Part shown: positions 24,365 through 32,749 of the stretch, piece after piece
How the letters are laid out: each line of letters starts with the position of its first letter
How positions within the stretch are numbered: the first letter of the stretch is position 1
Assembly: GCA_902763535.1 (NCBI GenBank)
Contig: CACWSG010000012.1
Coordinates: forward strand, 1 to 35,939
Direction: 5' to 3'
Source: an uncultured Pseudomonadota bacterium
Lineage (GTDB): Bacteria; Pseudomonadota; Alphaproteobacteria; RF32; CAG-239
DNA length: 35,939 nt
Made by a program: the position numbers and the translations under genes
The notes under the pieces: generated by a model
The model's input: the letters and a program-made list of their open reading frames with translations, nothing else
What the model was told of the DNA's origin: nothing
Databases searched by the model: none

Positions 24365-25879
24365 TTAGAAATACAAACTTTGCCTGTATGACAAAGCTTC
24401 AGCTATATGCAGTTTAAGTATTTTTGATTCGTTTTGCAAGTCCGCAATTGTTCTTGCTAACCGCAAAGTGCGATGATAGGCTCTCGCCGAGAGTTTGTAC
24501 TTGTCAGCAAAGGCAATCAGCAATTGTTGAGCATCATTATCGGTTGTGCAAATCTCTTCCAAAAGTTTGCCTTTTAAGCCTGAATTGTTGTTAATAGTGT
24601 TTTCTCCAAGCTCGCGTAATCGTTTGATTTGGATTTCACGGGCTTTTATAACCCGCCTTTGAATTTCGGCAGAACTTTCGCCTTGTGAGGCTTTGCTCAA
24701 ATCCCAAGGGCTGACTGCCGGAACATCTATTTTAATATCAATGCGATCCAAAAACGGACCGGACAATTTTGCCATATACTCTTGTGCACAAATCGGCGCG
24801 CGTTTACATTCCTTATCCGGAGTTCCCAAATATCCGCATTTACAAGGATTCATCGCTGCAATAAGTTGAAAATTTGCCGGATATGTAACATGAGCATTCA
24901 CTCTGGATATTTCAATGGTTTTGTTTTCTAAGGGTTGGCGCAAAGCTTCCAAAGTCGGGCGATTGAACTCCGGCAATTCATCCAAAAACAAAATTCCGTT
25001 ATGGGCTAAAGAAATTTCTCCTGGTGTACCTTTGCGACCGCCGCCCACCAAAGCCGGTGTTGAGGCCGAATGATGCGGAGCACGAAACGGACGCTCAAAA
25101 CTCAATCCCGACTCCAACAAATTGCCGGCAATCGACATAACCATAGAAGTCTCCAAGGCTTCCTCAGTGGTCATTGGGGGTAAAATGCCCAAAATTCTTT
25201 GTGCTAACATTGATTTTCCGGCCCCCGGAGGACCGACCATCAACATATTATGTCCGCCGGCTGCCGCAACTTCCAAAGCTCTTTTGGCAGTTTCTTGCCC
25301 TTTAACTTCGCTCATATCGGGATAATTTACCTGATGTTGATTTATTTGCTTTTGCGGAGTTGGCAGAATTTCACTGCCTTTAAGATGGTTAATTAAATTT
25401 ACTAAATAGGGAGCAGCCAATATCTCAGGTGCTTCAGCCCAAACGGCTTCTTGGGCACAACGGGCAGGGCAGACAAAACTCATATTATGATTCTTAGCAT
25501 GAACAGCCGCCGGTAATACACCGTTTATCGGCAAGATTTCACCATCAAGTCCCAACTCACCGATAACCAAATGACCTTTCAGTTGTTCGCTTTTAATGAC
25601 TCCCATAAGTCCCAATAGAGCCAGAGCAATCGGCAAATCAAAATGCGATCCTTCTTTGAGCATATCAGCGGGAGCCAAATTGATTAAAATTCTTTTGGCG
25701 GGAATTTGCAAACCCAAAGACTGTAAAGCAGCTCGCACGCGTTCTTTGCTCTCGGCAATAGCCTTATCCGGCAGACCTACAATTATAAAATTGGGCAGAC
25801 CTGATGACATCTGCGCTTGGACATCGACATCCAAAACATCCAACCCATTAAAAGTAATCGTGTTGATATGGGTTAACAT
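24365..25879 (-). CDS. comM: YifB/ComM family Mg-chelatase-like AAA+ ATPase
   Basis: Hexameric helicase-like ATPase; in Vibrio and relatives ComM drives branch migration during integration of transformed DNA, and the family is widespread also in non-transformable bacteria. An N-terminal Lon-like fold domain (THINTITFNGLDVLDVDVQAQMSSGLPNFIIVG) is followed by Walker A GPPGAGKSM (about 216-224), Walker B LFLDELPEF, a cysteine cluster (CKCGYLG...CKRAPIC) and the typical C-terminal LSARAYHRTLRLARTIADL. 504 residues from ATG at 25879; TTG at 25882 is in frame but AGGAG is best placed for the ATG. The Shine-Dalgarno overlaps the stop of the upstream gene. Confidence 0.93.
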   Translation of the reverse strand: MLTHINTITFNGLDVLDVDVQAQMSSGLPNFIIVGLPDKAIAESKERVRAALQSLGLQIPAKRILINLAPADMLKEGSHFDLPIALALLGLMGVIKSEQLKGHLVIGELGLDGEILPINGVLPAAVHAKNHNMSFVCPARCAQEAVWAEAPEILAAPYLVNLINHLKGSEILPTPQKQINQHQVNYPDMSEVKGQETAKRALEVAAAGGHNMLMVGPPGAGKSMLAQRILGILPPMTTEEALETSMVMSIAGNLLESGLSFERPFRAPHHSASTPALVGGGRKGTPGEISLAHNGILFLDELPEFNRPTLEALRQPLENKTIEISRVNAHVTYPANFQLIAAMNPCKCGYLGTPDKECKRAPICAQEYMAKLSGPFLDRIDIKIDVPAVSPWDLSKASQGESSAEIQRRVIKAREIQIKRLRELGENTINNNSGLKGKLLEEICTTDNDAQQLLIAFADKYKLSARAYHRTLRLARTIADLQNESKILKLHIAEALSYRQSLYF

Positions 25880-25890
25880 CAAACAATCTC

Positions 25891-26181
25891 CTACCAGCGC
25901 GGAGTAAGTTCATTTTGCCGCCATCTGCGTGTCGGATAGGTTTCAACTGTCAAAAAATCAAATTTTGCTGTTTTGTAGGGAATATACTTCATGCGAATAA
26001 AACCTTGGCTTTCAAAATATTGAGCACACTCATCGGCACTCGAATGAGAATTGTTATAGCAATAAGCCACCTCACGAGTTTTAATATTTTGCAATCCGAT
26101 CGGTTCGTCATATTGAGCTTTTGCCGGCATTGAACAGAGCAACATCAAGCTTAAGCACATCACAAAATACTTGTTTAACAT
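25891..26181 (-). CDS. Small secreted protein, unknown
   Basis: 96 residues from ATG at 26181, with a signal peptide (MLNKYFVMCLSLMLLCSMPAKA, cleavage before QYDEP). A TTG at 26205 is in frame but GGGAG about ten bases before 26181 favours the shorter form. The mature part is about 74 residues with two cysteines (AYCYNN and DECAQYF), compatible with one disulphide, and ends RRWRQNELTPRW. No family recognised. It is the first gene of the operon with comM and the lipoprotein; its stop overlaps the comM ribosome-binding site. Confidence 0.65.
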   Translation of the reverse strand: MLNKYFVMCLSLMLLCSMPAKAQYDEPIGLQNIKTREVAYCYNNSHSSADECAQYFESQGFIRMKYIPYKTAKFDFLTVETYPTRRWRQNELTPRW

Positions 26182-26298
26182 TATAGCCAAACTCCCTGCA
26201 ATCAAACTTTATGATGCGATTATAAATAATAATTGTTAAATCTTCTTTAATTATGTCTTATTTACAAGGATTTTATTTTGTTTTAAGCAAAAAAACTC

Positions 26299-26327
26299 TT
26301 GCATTTATTACATTTTTTTGTTATACC
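26299..26327 (+). promoter_or_regulatory. Probable promoter of the rpsF-rpsR-rplI operon
   Basis: TTGCAT (26299-26304) with TTATAC at 26321-26326 (16-base spacer) or TATACC one base later. It would give a leader of about 90 bases. Confidence 0.5.
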
Positions 26328-26340
26328 ACACCTCGTCCTT

Positions 26341-26388
26341 GCCATAGTCATTATGCTATGGCTATACAAAAACCGCGTGGAAACACGC
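26341..26388 (+). promoter_or_regulatory. Structured 5' leader of rpsF (two hairpins)
   Basis: GCCATAG (26341-26347) pairs with CTATGGC (26356-26362), and GCGTG (26375-26379) pairs with CACGC (26384-26388) across a GAAA tetraloop, directly preceded by an ACC. Bacterial rpsF leaders are known to bind the S6:S18 complex for feedback control; these hairpins are candidates for such an element, but I could not match the known motif in detail. Confidence 0.4.
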
Positions 26389-26421
26389 ATTGTTGAGAAA
26401 TCCATAAGGAGAATAATAAAT

Positions 26422-26775
26422 ATGAATAAATATGAGAGTGTGCTGATTGCACGCCAAGATTTGGGCGCCTCGCAGGTAAGCTCGCTGATTGATTCTTTGA
26501 AAGATGTTGTCAGCAAACAGGGCGGTGAGGTTGTTCGCGTTGATAATTGGGGATTGAAAAACCTCGCTTATCGCATCAAAAAAAACCGCAAAGGTCACTA
26601 TGTTTTGCTTAACATTTCTGCTCCGGCTCAAGCTGTTGCCGAGTATGAACGTGTTATGCGCGTTAACGAAGATATTATTCGTTATATGACCATCAAGGTT
26701 GACGAGTTCTCGGAAAACACTTCGGGTTCTTCTGACGAAGTTTCGGCAACATCAGTTGAAGAGCAAGGAGAATAA
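26422..26775 (+). CDS. rpsF: 30S ribosomal protein bS6
   Basis: Binds 16S rRNA in the platform together with bS18. [27 protein letters not shown] and [28 protein letters not shown] are typical, and the C-terminus has the usual acidic tail ([23 protein letters not shown]). 117 residues from ATG at 26422; the frame is open further upstream but AAGGAG about 11 bases before 26422 and homology decide the start. First gene of rpsF-rpsR-rplI. Confidence 0.96.
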   Translation: MNKYESVLIARQDLGASQVSSLIDSLKDVVSKQGGEVVRVDNWGLKNLAYRIKKNRKGHYVLLNISAPAQAVAEYERVMRVNEDIIRYMTIKVDEFSENTSGSSDEVSATSVEEQGE

Positions 26776-26777
26776 TC

Positions 26778-27008
26778 ATGGCTACTAAACAAGTATTTTT
26801 TAGAAGAAAAAAGAGCTGTCCGTTTTCTGGTGAAGACGCTTTGAAGATTGACTACAAAGATGTTAAACTTTTGTCGCGTTATATCTCGGAAAAAGGCAAG
26901 ATTATTCCCAGCCGCATTACTTCGGTATCTGCCAAAAAGCAAAGAGAACTTGCTCGCGCTATTAAAAGAGCACGTTATTTGGCTCTCTTGCCCTATGTTG
27001 CAATGTAG
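26778..27008 (+). CDS. rpsR: 30S ribosomal protein bS18
   Basis: 76 residues: [38 protein letters not shown] and [14 protein letters not shown] are diagnostic for bS18, which pairs with bS6 on the small-subunit platform. ATG at 26778 is two bases after the rpsF stop, with AAGGAGAA overlapping the end of rpsF, so the two are translationally coupled. Confidence 0.97.
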   Translation: MATKQVFFRRKKSCPFSGEDALKIDYKDVKLLSRYISEKGKIIPSRITSVSAKKQRELARAIKRARYLALLPYVAM

Positions 27009-27026
27009 TTTTAAGGGAGAAAGAAT

Positions 27027-27512
27027 ATGGAAGTTATCTTACTTGAACACATTGAAAAATTAGGCAAAATGGGTGACAAAGTTAATGTTAAGAACGGTTA
27101 TGCTCGTAACTATTTGTTGCCGATGAAGAAAGCTTTGCGTGCCACCGAGGCAAATTTAGCTGTTTACGAAAAGCAAAAGGCTGAATTGGAAGCTCACAAC
27201 AAAAAATTGTTTGATGAAGCTACCAAATTGGCAAATGCCTTGAACGGATATTCAACAGTTTTGATTCGTCAAGCTGCCGAAACCGGTCAATTGTATGGTT
27301 CGGTTACTATTCGTGACATTGCTGCCGCGATTAAAGAAGCCGGTCATTCGGTTGAACGTCGTCAAATCTTTTTGGATAAAACCATCAAAGATTTGGGTAT
27401 CTACAAGGTTAAATTGAATCTTCATCCTGAAGTAACTCAAACTATTTTGGTTAATGTTGCTCGTAGTGAAGACGAAGCCAAAAAACAGGCTAAAGCCTTT
27501 GAGAATGCTTAA
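27027..27512 (+). CDS. rplI: 50S ribosomal protein bL9
   Basis: MEVILLEHIEKLGKMGDKVNVKNGYARNYLLP is the signature N-terminal domain; a long connecting helix (about 40-75) and the C-terminal domain with GQLYGSVTIRDIAAAIKEAGHSVERRQIFLD follow. 161 residues, slightly longer than E. coli (149), with a short charged tail. ATG at 27027 follows AGGGAGAA. Last gene of the operon, followed by a strong terminator. Confidence 0.97.
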   Translation: MEVILLEHIEKLGKMGDKVNVKNGYARNYLLPMKKALRATEANLAVYEKQKAELEAHNKKLFDEATKLANALNGYSTVLIRQAAETGQLYGSVTIRDIAAAIKEAGHSVERRQIFLDKTIKDLGIYKVKLNLHPEVTQTILVNVARSEDEAKKQAKAFENA

Positions 27513-27533
27513 ATTTTAAGCTTTTTATATAAC

Positions 27534-27571
27534 AAAAGCGCTTAAGGTTTTGACTTTAAGCGCTTTTATTT
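27534..27571. terminator. Terminator of the ribosomal protein operon
   Basis: AAAAGCGCTTAA (27534-27545) pairs with TTAAGCGCTTTT (27556-27567). Flanked by A and T runs, it also serves the converging SIMPL-domain gene. Confidence 0.85.
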
Positions 27572-27587
27572 ATTTAGACAGTTGCTT

Positions 27588-28337
27588 TTATTTCAACCAG
27601 TAACTGGCATTAAAATTAGCATAAATTTTTAATGTTCCGCTTTGTATCGGGGTTGCGGCTTCCGGTATGGCGGCATCCATTGTCGCATTAGCCATCAACA
27701 TTCCCTTGGCCATCATGCGATAGGGAACCGGTCTGGGTGAATTTTCCGAGCAGTTAGCATTGATTGACTGCACACCGATAATTTTGGTCTTAGAGGCAAT
27801 CGCCGCAACTTCGGCTCTTTTGTATGCTTTTACGGCAGCTTCATCAATCAATTCACGGCATTTTGCTTCATATTCCGACACCGCAAAATTAAGGTCATTA
27901 ACATCGGTTGCCCCGAGACTTATTGATTTGTCAATTATATCACCGAGTTGAGCGATATTTTTGGTATGTACTATAATTTGGTTAGAGACCTCATATTTGT
28001 CCATAACTTGGCGTTTCAGCTCATGATTATAAACATAAATCGGTCGGGCATCATAGTTGGCAGTTTTGATATAATCCCCCTTTTGTTGATTAATCATATT
28101 TTGCAACATAGTATAGATTTTATCAGATTTTTCCTTGTTTTCCTTCGCAGCTTTTTGCAAAAAATTTTTATCTGATGTTTTGATTGCTATTGTGATTTCC
28201 ACCACATCAGGTGCAATCTCGGCCTCAGAAGAAGTATTGATTGATAATGTTCCCCTGTTATCTTCACTATTTTTTGCCATACCGAAACCGACAATTCCGG
28301 CAATCAGCACAATTACGACGAATCCCCAGTTTTTCAT
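27588..28337 (-). CDS. SIMPL (DUF541) domain protein
   Basis: 249 residues with one N-terminal hydrophobic helix (WGFVVIVLIAGIVGFGMA), a signal anchor or signal peptide, then a periplasmic SIMPL domain: GTLSINTSSEAEIAPDVVEITIAIKT at the start, LGATDVNDLNFAVSEYEA in the middle and AAVKAYKRAEVAAIASK. The family is common in envelopes; its function is poorly known and sometimes linked to oxidative stress. ATG at 28337 follows CGGAG. It is 14 bases downstream of the small membrane protein gene, so the two form an operon. Confidence 0.85.
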   Translation of the reverse strand: MKNWGFVVIVLIAGIVGFGMAKNSEDNRGTLSINTSSEAEIAPDVVEITIAIKTSDKNFLQKAAKENKEKSDKIYTMLQNMINQQKGDYIKTANYDARPIYVYNHELKRQVMDKYEVSNQIIVHTKNIAQLGDIIDKSISLGATDVNDLNFAVSEYEAKCRELIDEAAVKAYKRAEVAAIASKTKIIGVQSINANCSENSPRPVPYRMMAKGMLMANATMDAAIPEAATPIQSGTLKIYANFNASYWLK

Positions 28338-28351
28338 GCTGTTACTCCGTT

Positions 28352-28696
28352 TTATCTGTTAACAAAAACTCTGACAAAGTTCATCAGAAATACAATGGTC
28401 ATAAAAGCGGTAACTCGTGCCACCCAAGTGATAATTGCAGCATTATGTCCGACAATGGCAAATTGGATTATCAGGGCCGTGATAATTGCACATCCGGCAA
28501 TAATAAACCAATAATGATTGTTGCCGAGAAAAATAAAGGCACAAATGGCCGCCGCGCCGATAAGAACATTTTGTTGCATAAATCCGAAACAAGTCAAACA
28601 AAAAGACTTAACCGGAGCAATCGGCACTATAAAAGCCGCAGCAATAACAATAACCGCCGCTGCAATAACATAAAGATATGATTTCATTGTACTCAT
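28352..28696 (-). CDS. Small integral membrane protein, unknown
   Basis: 114 residues from ATG at 28696 (a TTG at 28711 is in frame but AAAGGA sits seven bases before 28696). Four hydrophobic segments are visible: about 8-25, 35-55, 58-80 and 88-108 (for example YVIAAAVIVIAAAFIVPIAP and WFIIAGCAIITALIIQFAIV). Two cysteines form CLTC between the first two. No family recognised; it could be a small DUF-type inner membrane protein. First gene of the unit with the SIMPL protein. Confidence 0.65.
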   Translation of the reverse strand: MSTMKSYLYVIAAAVIVIAAAFIVPIAPVKSFCLTCFGFMQQNVLIGAAAICAFIFLGNNHYWFIIAGCAIITALIIQFAIVGHNAAIITWVARVTAFMTIVFLMNFVRVFVNR

Positions 28697-28813
28697 AGCA
28701 GTTCCTTTCAAAATAAATCTAATCTAGGATAGCCGAATTGCAACATTTCGCAAGTTTTTTCTTAATTATTAATAATATATTTATGAATTTTTTGTTACGC
28801 TATCGTAATAGTG

Positions 28814-28842
28814 TTGTTATTTATATGAATTTATGCTAAAAT
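28814..28842 (+). promoter_or_regulatory. Extended -10 promoter of the heptad-repeat protein
   Basis: TTGTTA (28814-28819), 17-base spacer ending TGC, TAAAAT (28837-28842). The TGC before the -10 box makes an extended -10 element. Confidence 0.6.
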
Positions 28843-28878
28843 TTAAGTAATATTCGTAAACTGTATGGAGATACGGTC

Positions 28879-29805
28879 ATGACTGATGAAAACAATTCCA
28901 ATCAAACATCTAATTCTAATTCTAATCCAACAACAGCTGATTTGGCTCAAGCTTTTTCCAACACCGGTTTAACCAGTAAAAGTGAGGAAAAAAGCGGAAA
29001 AAAATCTCTGTTTTCACGAGTTTTCGGTCGCAGAAAAGATAAAAAGAAGAATCCGAAAAAGAAAAAATCCCGCATGAAAAAAATGATGGGTAAGATGTTG
29101 ATCGTCTTAGGTAAAGTTGTCAAAGTTGTCGGCAAAGTGTTAAAAGTGGCGGGGAAGGCCTTAAAAGCTGTGGCAAAAGCATTAAAGGCTGTTGCCAGGG
29201 CTATCAGGGCAGCTGCTCAAGCTGCAGCAGCAATTCCCATCGTCGGTCCGGCAATAAGTGCTGCATTGAATGGCGTAGCCATAGGTATTGAAGTTATGGC
29301 TAAAGGACTTGAGGCTGCCGGTAAAGCACTGGAAAAAGTTGGTAATTTGCTTGAAAAACTTGGTAACAAAATGGTGCAAAAAGGTCAGCAGATGGTTCGA
29401 TCGGCCGATGGCAATGCCAATGCCGGCAATGCGATGGAACAAGCCAATTCTGCCTCACAAGAAGCAACCAACAGTAATAATGGTCGTGAAGGCGGTGAGG
29501 GAAATGATAACGGCGGTAAAGACAACCAAGAACAAAAAGATGGTAAAAAGGGGTCAATGTTGGAAAAATTGATGAATGTGTATATGGTTAGTCAAATGGT
29601 AAAATCATTCGGTGGCAAAAGCCGTAAAGATGACCAAAATAACAACAATAATCAGCAACAAGGCAATTCTAATCAGCAACAGCCTCAATCTATGGAAGCG
29701 GCATTTGGCGGTAAAAGTCGCAAAGATGCTCCGCAACAACCATCCGCTCCGCAGATGCAGCCTCAAGCCAATCCTGCCATGATGAAAGGCGGCGGCCGAG
29801 AATAG
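28879..29805 (+). CDS. Lysine/alanine-rich amphipathic heptad-repeat protein, unknown
   Basis: 308 residues in clearly distinct parts. 1-40 polar, N/S/T-rich. 41-70 extremely basic (GRRKDKKKNPKKKKSRMKK). 76-117 about six heptads of the form VGKVLKV/AGKALKA, an amphipathic Lys-Val/Ala helix. 118-140 hydrophobic with a proline-glycine break (AAIPIVGPAISAALNGVAIG). 140-175 further heptads (GLEAAGKALEKVGNLLEKLG). 175-308 low-complexity N/Q/G-rich, containing FGGKSRKD twice (244-251, 276-283). No signal peptide. The helical block resembles membrane-active or translocator-like sequences, but no family was recognised. ATG at 28879 follows GGAG. It has its own promoter and terminator. Confidence 0.7.
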   Translation: MTDENNSNQTSNSNSNPTTADLAQAFSNTGLTSKSEEKSGKKSLFSRVFGRRKDKKKNPKKKKSRMKKMMGKMLIVLGKVVKVVGKVLKVAGKALKAVAKALKAVARAIRAAAQAAAAIPIVGPAISAALNGVAIGIEVMAKGLEAAGKALEKVGNLLEKLGNKMVQKGQQMVRSADGNANAGNAMEQANSASQEATNSNNGREGGEGNDNGGKDNQEQKDGKKGSMLEKLMNVYMVSQMVKSFGGKSRKDDQNNNNNQQQGNSNQQQPQSMEAAFGGKSRKDAPQQPSAPQMQPQANPAMMKGGGRE

Positions 29806-29820
29806 TAACTGAAAAAATTA

Positions 29821-29857
29821 AAAAAGCGTTGCAGTGAATTGTTGTAACGCTTTTTTA
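29821..29857 (+). terminator. Intrinsic terminator of the heptad-repeat gene
   Basis: AAAAAGCGTTGCA (29821-29833) pairs with TGTAACGCTTTTT (29843-29855) with one mismatch, followed by T. Confidence 0.8.
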
Positions 29858-29886
29858 TTGAAAAAGTTGTCATTTTGTATTATAAT
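29858..29886 (+). promoter_or_regulatory. Sigma-70 promoter of the 140-residue gene
   Basis: TTGAAA (29858-29863), 17-base spacer, TATAAT (29881-29886), abutting the terminator before it. Confidence 0.65.
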
Positions 29887-29917
29887 AATTCATAAGTAAA
29901 ATGATGGGAGAATCAAA

Positions 29918-30340
29918 ATGGCTGTCATACCTGAGCGTAAACTTGAAGGTCCTAATGACAAGGGGCGTCCTCTCACTAACGAGGAGCGAGAATTAAGTGA
30001 GTTGTTCAGCCCGAATGATGGCAAACCAAATGATAATACCAAGACAAAAGAATTAAATAATGAGTTGCAAAAATCAAAAGAATTCATGCGAAACGATAAA
30101 AAATCATATCAAAATATGAAAGCTGAAACCGATCCCGAAAAATATGAACAACAAAAAGAGGAACGCCGTGCAATTAAAAAGCGTATGCAAGAGCGCGCTG
30201 AATTGATTGAAAAATTGCGTGGCGGGTTAGGGGCTGAAAAACGCCGTAAAGATGCCGAAATACAAAATCGTCGCAACAAACAACGCAATCCGAACCAAGG
30301 TCGCGGTTATACCAGAAATTTTGCAAATAACGGACGCTAA
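29918..30340 (+). CDS. Small highly charged coiled-coil protein, unknown
   Basis: 140 residues, nearly all polar and charged, without signal peptide or membrane segment. Residues about 45-115 look like a continuous charged helix (TDPEKYEQQKEERRAIKKRM, AELIEKLRGGLGAEKRRKD). The C-terminus is R/N/G-rich (RRNKQRNPNQGRGYTRNFANNGR) and could bind nucleic acid. Composition resembles the tail of the preceding heptad-repeat protein, so the two may work together, but that is inference. ATG at 29918 has GGGAG upstream. The stop overlaps the stop of the converging HD gene by four bases, with no terminator between. Confidence 0.65.
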   Translation: MAVIPERKLEGPNDKGRPLTNEERELSELFSPNDGKPNDNTKTKELNNELQKSKEFMRNDKKSYQNMKAETDPEKYEQQKEERRAIKKRMQERAELIEKLRGGLGAEKRRKDAEIQNRRNKQRNPNQGRGYTRNFANNGR

Positions 30341-31119
30341 TCGCCAACTGTGTGATAAAAAATATTTTCTCGTAACAACTCTAAATCTTCATTTGAACTG
30401 CCGTGTTGCGATACGGCCTCAATCCCAAGATTGATAAAATCAATTTCTTTCAGCCTTTTAACCGTTGTAGCATAATATATATCATTATTCCACGATAGTA
30501 TCATTGCTAAACCGTCAGTGGCTGTTTTGATGTTGCTGTAATCTACGGTTTGTTTATTCAACAAATCTTGCTTTATAGGCTCCGACAACACCCCATCCGG
30601 AGCTTTGCCCAATCGATCAATTCCATAATAGGCAAAACACTTAATATTTTCCAGTTTATCAGCATCGCGCAGCAGTTTTGCCATGATAGCAGCCTGTTGC
30701 TTTTCTTTATCAGGCAAAGCAACATACAAAGGATTCTTATAGTTAATTTCTCTGCGATTATGCTCATAAATGGCAAACAATAATCTTTTATCGCCAAAAT
30801 AAGGCATATCTTGCAACATTTTAACCGCCTCGGCACCATGATCAAAAACTTTGTTTGATAAATGTTTGCCGTCTTTGTGCTGATAAAACCGTCCCAAATC
30901 ATGCAGGATTCCGGCAATCTCAACCATACGACGCTCTTGGGGTGAAAATAGCTCATAAATTGTTTTTTCGTTTTGAAAAATATCCATAATGTCGTGCGCC
31001 ACACCAAATGTATGCTTCAATTTGTGAACCAACCATGTTCTAACTTCAGGTGAGGCATCACCGATAAATTTGCCATACGCTTCGCCAACAAGTTCAGTTG
31101 CTCTATATATATTTTCCAT
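30337..31119 (-). CDS. HD-domain phosphohydrolase
   Basis: 260 residues from ATG at 31119 (AGGAG eight bases upstream). The metal-binding HD pattern is complete: H36 in KLKHTFGVAHD, H73-D74 in GILHDLGRF, H94 in FDHGAEAV, and D152/D154 in LLRDADKLEN. HD proteins hydrolyse nucleotides or other phosphate esters; the substrate of this one is not predictable. The H..HD..DHG..RDADK spacing resembles the stand-alone 'HD domain-containing protein' group rather than RelA or dGTPase. Single gene on the minus strand. Confidence 0.85.
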   Translation of the reverse strand: MENIYRATELVGEAYGKFIGDASPEVRTWLVHKLKHTFGVAHDIMDIFQNEKTIYELFSPQERRMVEIAGILHDLGRFYQHKDGKHLSNKVFDHGAEAVKMLQDMPYFGDKRLLFAIYEHNRREINYKNPLYVALPDKEKQQAAIMAKLLRDADKLENIKCFAYYGIDRLGKAPDGVLSEPIKQDLLNKQTVDYSNIKTATDGLAMILSWNNDIYYATTVKRLKEIDFINLGIEAVSQHGSSNEDLELLRENIFYHTVGD

Positions 31120-31183
31120 CAAAAAATCTCCTATAATAGCGAAAAATTATAGGAGATAAGGGTTAAAAAAAGTTTAAGTGAGA

Positions 31184-32050
31184 TTATAAATCAAAGGCGT
31201 TTACATAACCCAACGATACACCGATCAGCACATTGTCGCCATATTTTTCGGCACCTCTGGCTTTGGCTCTGAAATATTGCACAAATGGTGCCAGTTTGAA
31301 ATTGTTTTTCAACTCAACATCCATTCTTGCCATTCCGCTCAACTCGTCCTTAAAATCAGTCGGATTATATTTGCTGTATGCAAAATAGCGGCGATAATAG
31401 CCTTCCAGTTTAAAGTCAACTCCGTCGCGCAAGTTATATTTCCATCTGCCGCCAACCTCAGCCGCAGTCTTTTGAATATCCTCATCATAGGTCATATCCC
31501 AGTCTTGCACCAAGGCCGCGTACATCTCATCAAAATAAGTGCCGTTTAAGGCTTTGACACCTGCTTTGCCGCGCAAAACTTTGGTGCGCGGGGCATCATC
31601 ATTTTGAGTAAATTCGGTCTGATAACCCAAACTGGCAAAAGGACCGACATCAGCCTCATCCCATTTCCACACCTTTTGGGTATAATCGGTTGAGAACAAA
31701 ATTTTATCAGCATTTTCCGATTTGCTGTCTTCACCGTCGGCCGGCTTCAGCTTGGTTTTGCCATATTCGGCATACACACCGTTATCCCAACGCGATGAGG
31801 CTGTTTCGTGTTCCAGCATAAAGTCCAAAACACCTTTAACCACTTCTTCGCCGTCAGCACTCAGTTTTGAATTGGGAGAATTTTTATATTCTTCAGCATT
31901 ACCTACACTGGTCGATGAAACATCTAAAGCAACTCTGCGGAAATTAGCGCGCCACTCTGATTTTGCAGTATCATTGCTTTCTTGGGCATAAGCCGGCAAA
32001 GCCGCCAACAAAGCCGCACTCAAAAAAAGATTAAATTTATTGAAGTTCAT
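31184..32050 (-). CDS. Outer-membrane beta-barrel protein, unknown
   Basis: 288 residues from ATG at 32050 (AAAGG eight bases upstream; several in-frame codons further upstream are less well placed). Signal peptide MNFNKFNLFLSAALLAALPAYAQ. The mature protein shows alternating hydrophobic/polar strands with aromatic girdle residues (VYAEYGKTKL, VGPFASLGYQTEF, VDFKLEGYYRRYFAYSKY, FKLAPFVQYFRAKA) and ends in ...LIGVSLGYVNAFDL, with a hydrophobic C-terminal residue two positions after an aromatic, as in outer-membrane barrels. About 10-12 strands could fit. No closer family recognised. Confidence 0.75.
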   Translation of the reverse strand: MNFNKFNLFLSAALLAALPAYAQESNDTAKSEWRANFRRVALDVSSTSVGNAEEYKNSPNSKLSADGEEVVKGVLDFMLEHETASSRWDNGVYAEYGKTKLKPADGEDSKSENADKILFSTDYTQKVWKWDEADVGPFASLGYQTEFTQNDDAPRTKVLRGKAGVKALNGTYFDEMYAALVQDWDMTYDEDIQKTAAEVGGRWKYNLRDGVDFKLEGYYRRYFAYSKYNPTDFKDELSGMARMDVELKNNFKLAPFVQYFRAKARGAEKYGDNVLIGVSLGYVNAFDL

Positions 32051-32180
32051 TGTCATAACCTTTAATATTAGTTCTGTTAACATTATTTTTTTATCCGTAA
32101 AGCATATATTTAGCAACAAAATTAAACCTCATTGTGTATAGTAACCTAATTTTAAGGAAAAAGGATTTAAGATTCCAGCT

Positions 32181-32687
32181 ATGATATATTTGATTGTTGG
32201 CAATATTTTATCATTTATCGGAGTGGTGTTTCTGGCGCTGAGTTCAGTGGTTTCAGATAAAAAACACACAATTTTTTATCAGATTTTCGATTGCCTTTTT
32301 GCGGTATTGGCTAATATAGTCTTAGGAGGGTTCTCCGGAGCGATAGTATGTTTAGCAGCTTTTATTCGTAATGTTTTGGTATATTTTGGCAAAAACAACC
32401 CCAAATTGATGATTATTATCGCTGTTCTAATGACAATTTTGGGAGCTTTAGTTAATCAGCACGGGCTTATCGGTTGGCTGCCGATTATTGCCAGCATTCA
32501 ATACACTTTATGGTTGGGTTGGGGATTTACCAGCAATAAAAGCGTCAAATTGGCTTTGGCAATAAACTTAATCATTTGGGCAGCATATGATGCGGTAATT
32601 TTGGCTTTTCCGGCTTTGGCGGCAGATTTAATAATTTTTGCCTTGAGTATCTTCGGCTATTGTCGATCTTGTCGGATAGAGAAATAA
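32181..32687 (+). CDS. YgjV family inner-membrane protein
   Basis: 168 residues with five to six hydrophobic segments (GNILSFIGVVFLALSSVV, IFDCLFAVLANIVLGG, IIIAVLMTILGALV, LALAINLIIWAAYDAVI and others). The pattern QIFDCLFAVLANIVLGGFSGAIVCLAAFIRN and GWLPIIASIQYTLW fits the YgjV family of uncharacterised inner-membrane proteins. The Shine-Dalgarno site is weak: AAGGA lies about 15 bases before ATG 32181. Divergent from the beta-barrel gene. Confidence 0.8.
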   Translation: MIYLIVGNILSFIGVVFLALSSVVSDKKHTIFYQIFDCLFAVLANIVLGGFSGAIVCLAAFIRNVLVYFGKNNPKLMIIIAVLMTILGALVNQHGLIGWLPIIASIQYTLWLGWGFTSNKSVKLALAINLIIWAAYDAVILAFPALAADLIIFALSIFGYCRSCRIEK

Positions 32688-32693
32688 ATTCGG

Positions 32694-32722
32694 TTGACTT
32701 TTGAGCTTATCCTCCTTACAAC
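32694..32722 (+). promoter_or_regulatory. Possible sigma-70 promoter of the zinc exporter gene
   Basis: TTGACT (32694-32699), 17-base spacer, TACAAC (32717-32722). The -35 is good and the -10 moderate. No clear metal-regulator dyad is visible in the spacer. Confidence 0.45.
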
Positions 32723-32749
32723 TGATGATATATAAATAAGGAGTTTTAA

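Noticed and set aside
26235..26249. TTAA-N7-TTAA, a CtrA-like box upstream of rpsF
   Set aside because: A single match in very A/T-rich DNA before a ribosomal protein operon; likely chance.
32694..32722. MerR-type metal-responsive operator in the zinc exporter promoter
   Set aside because: Spacer is 17 bases rather than 19-20 and shows no dyad.
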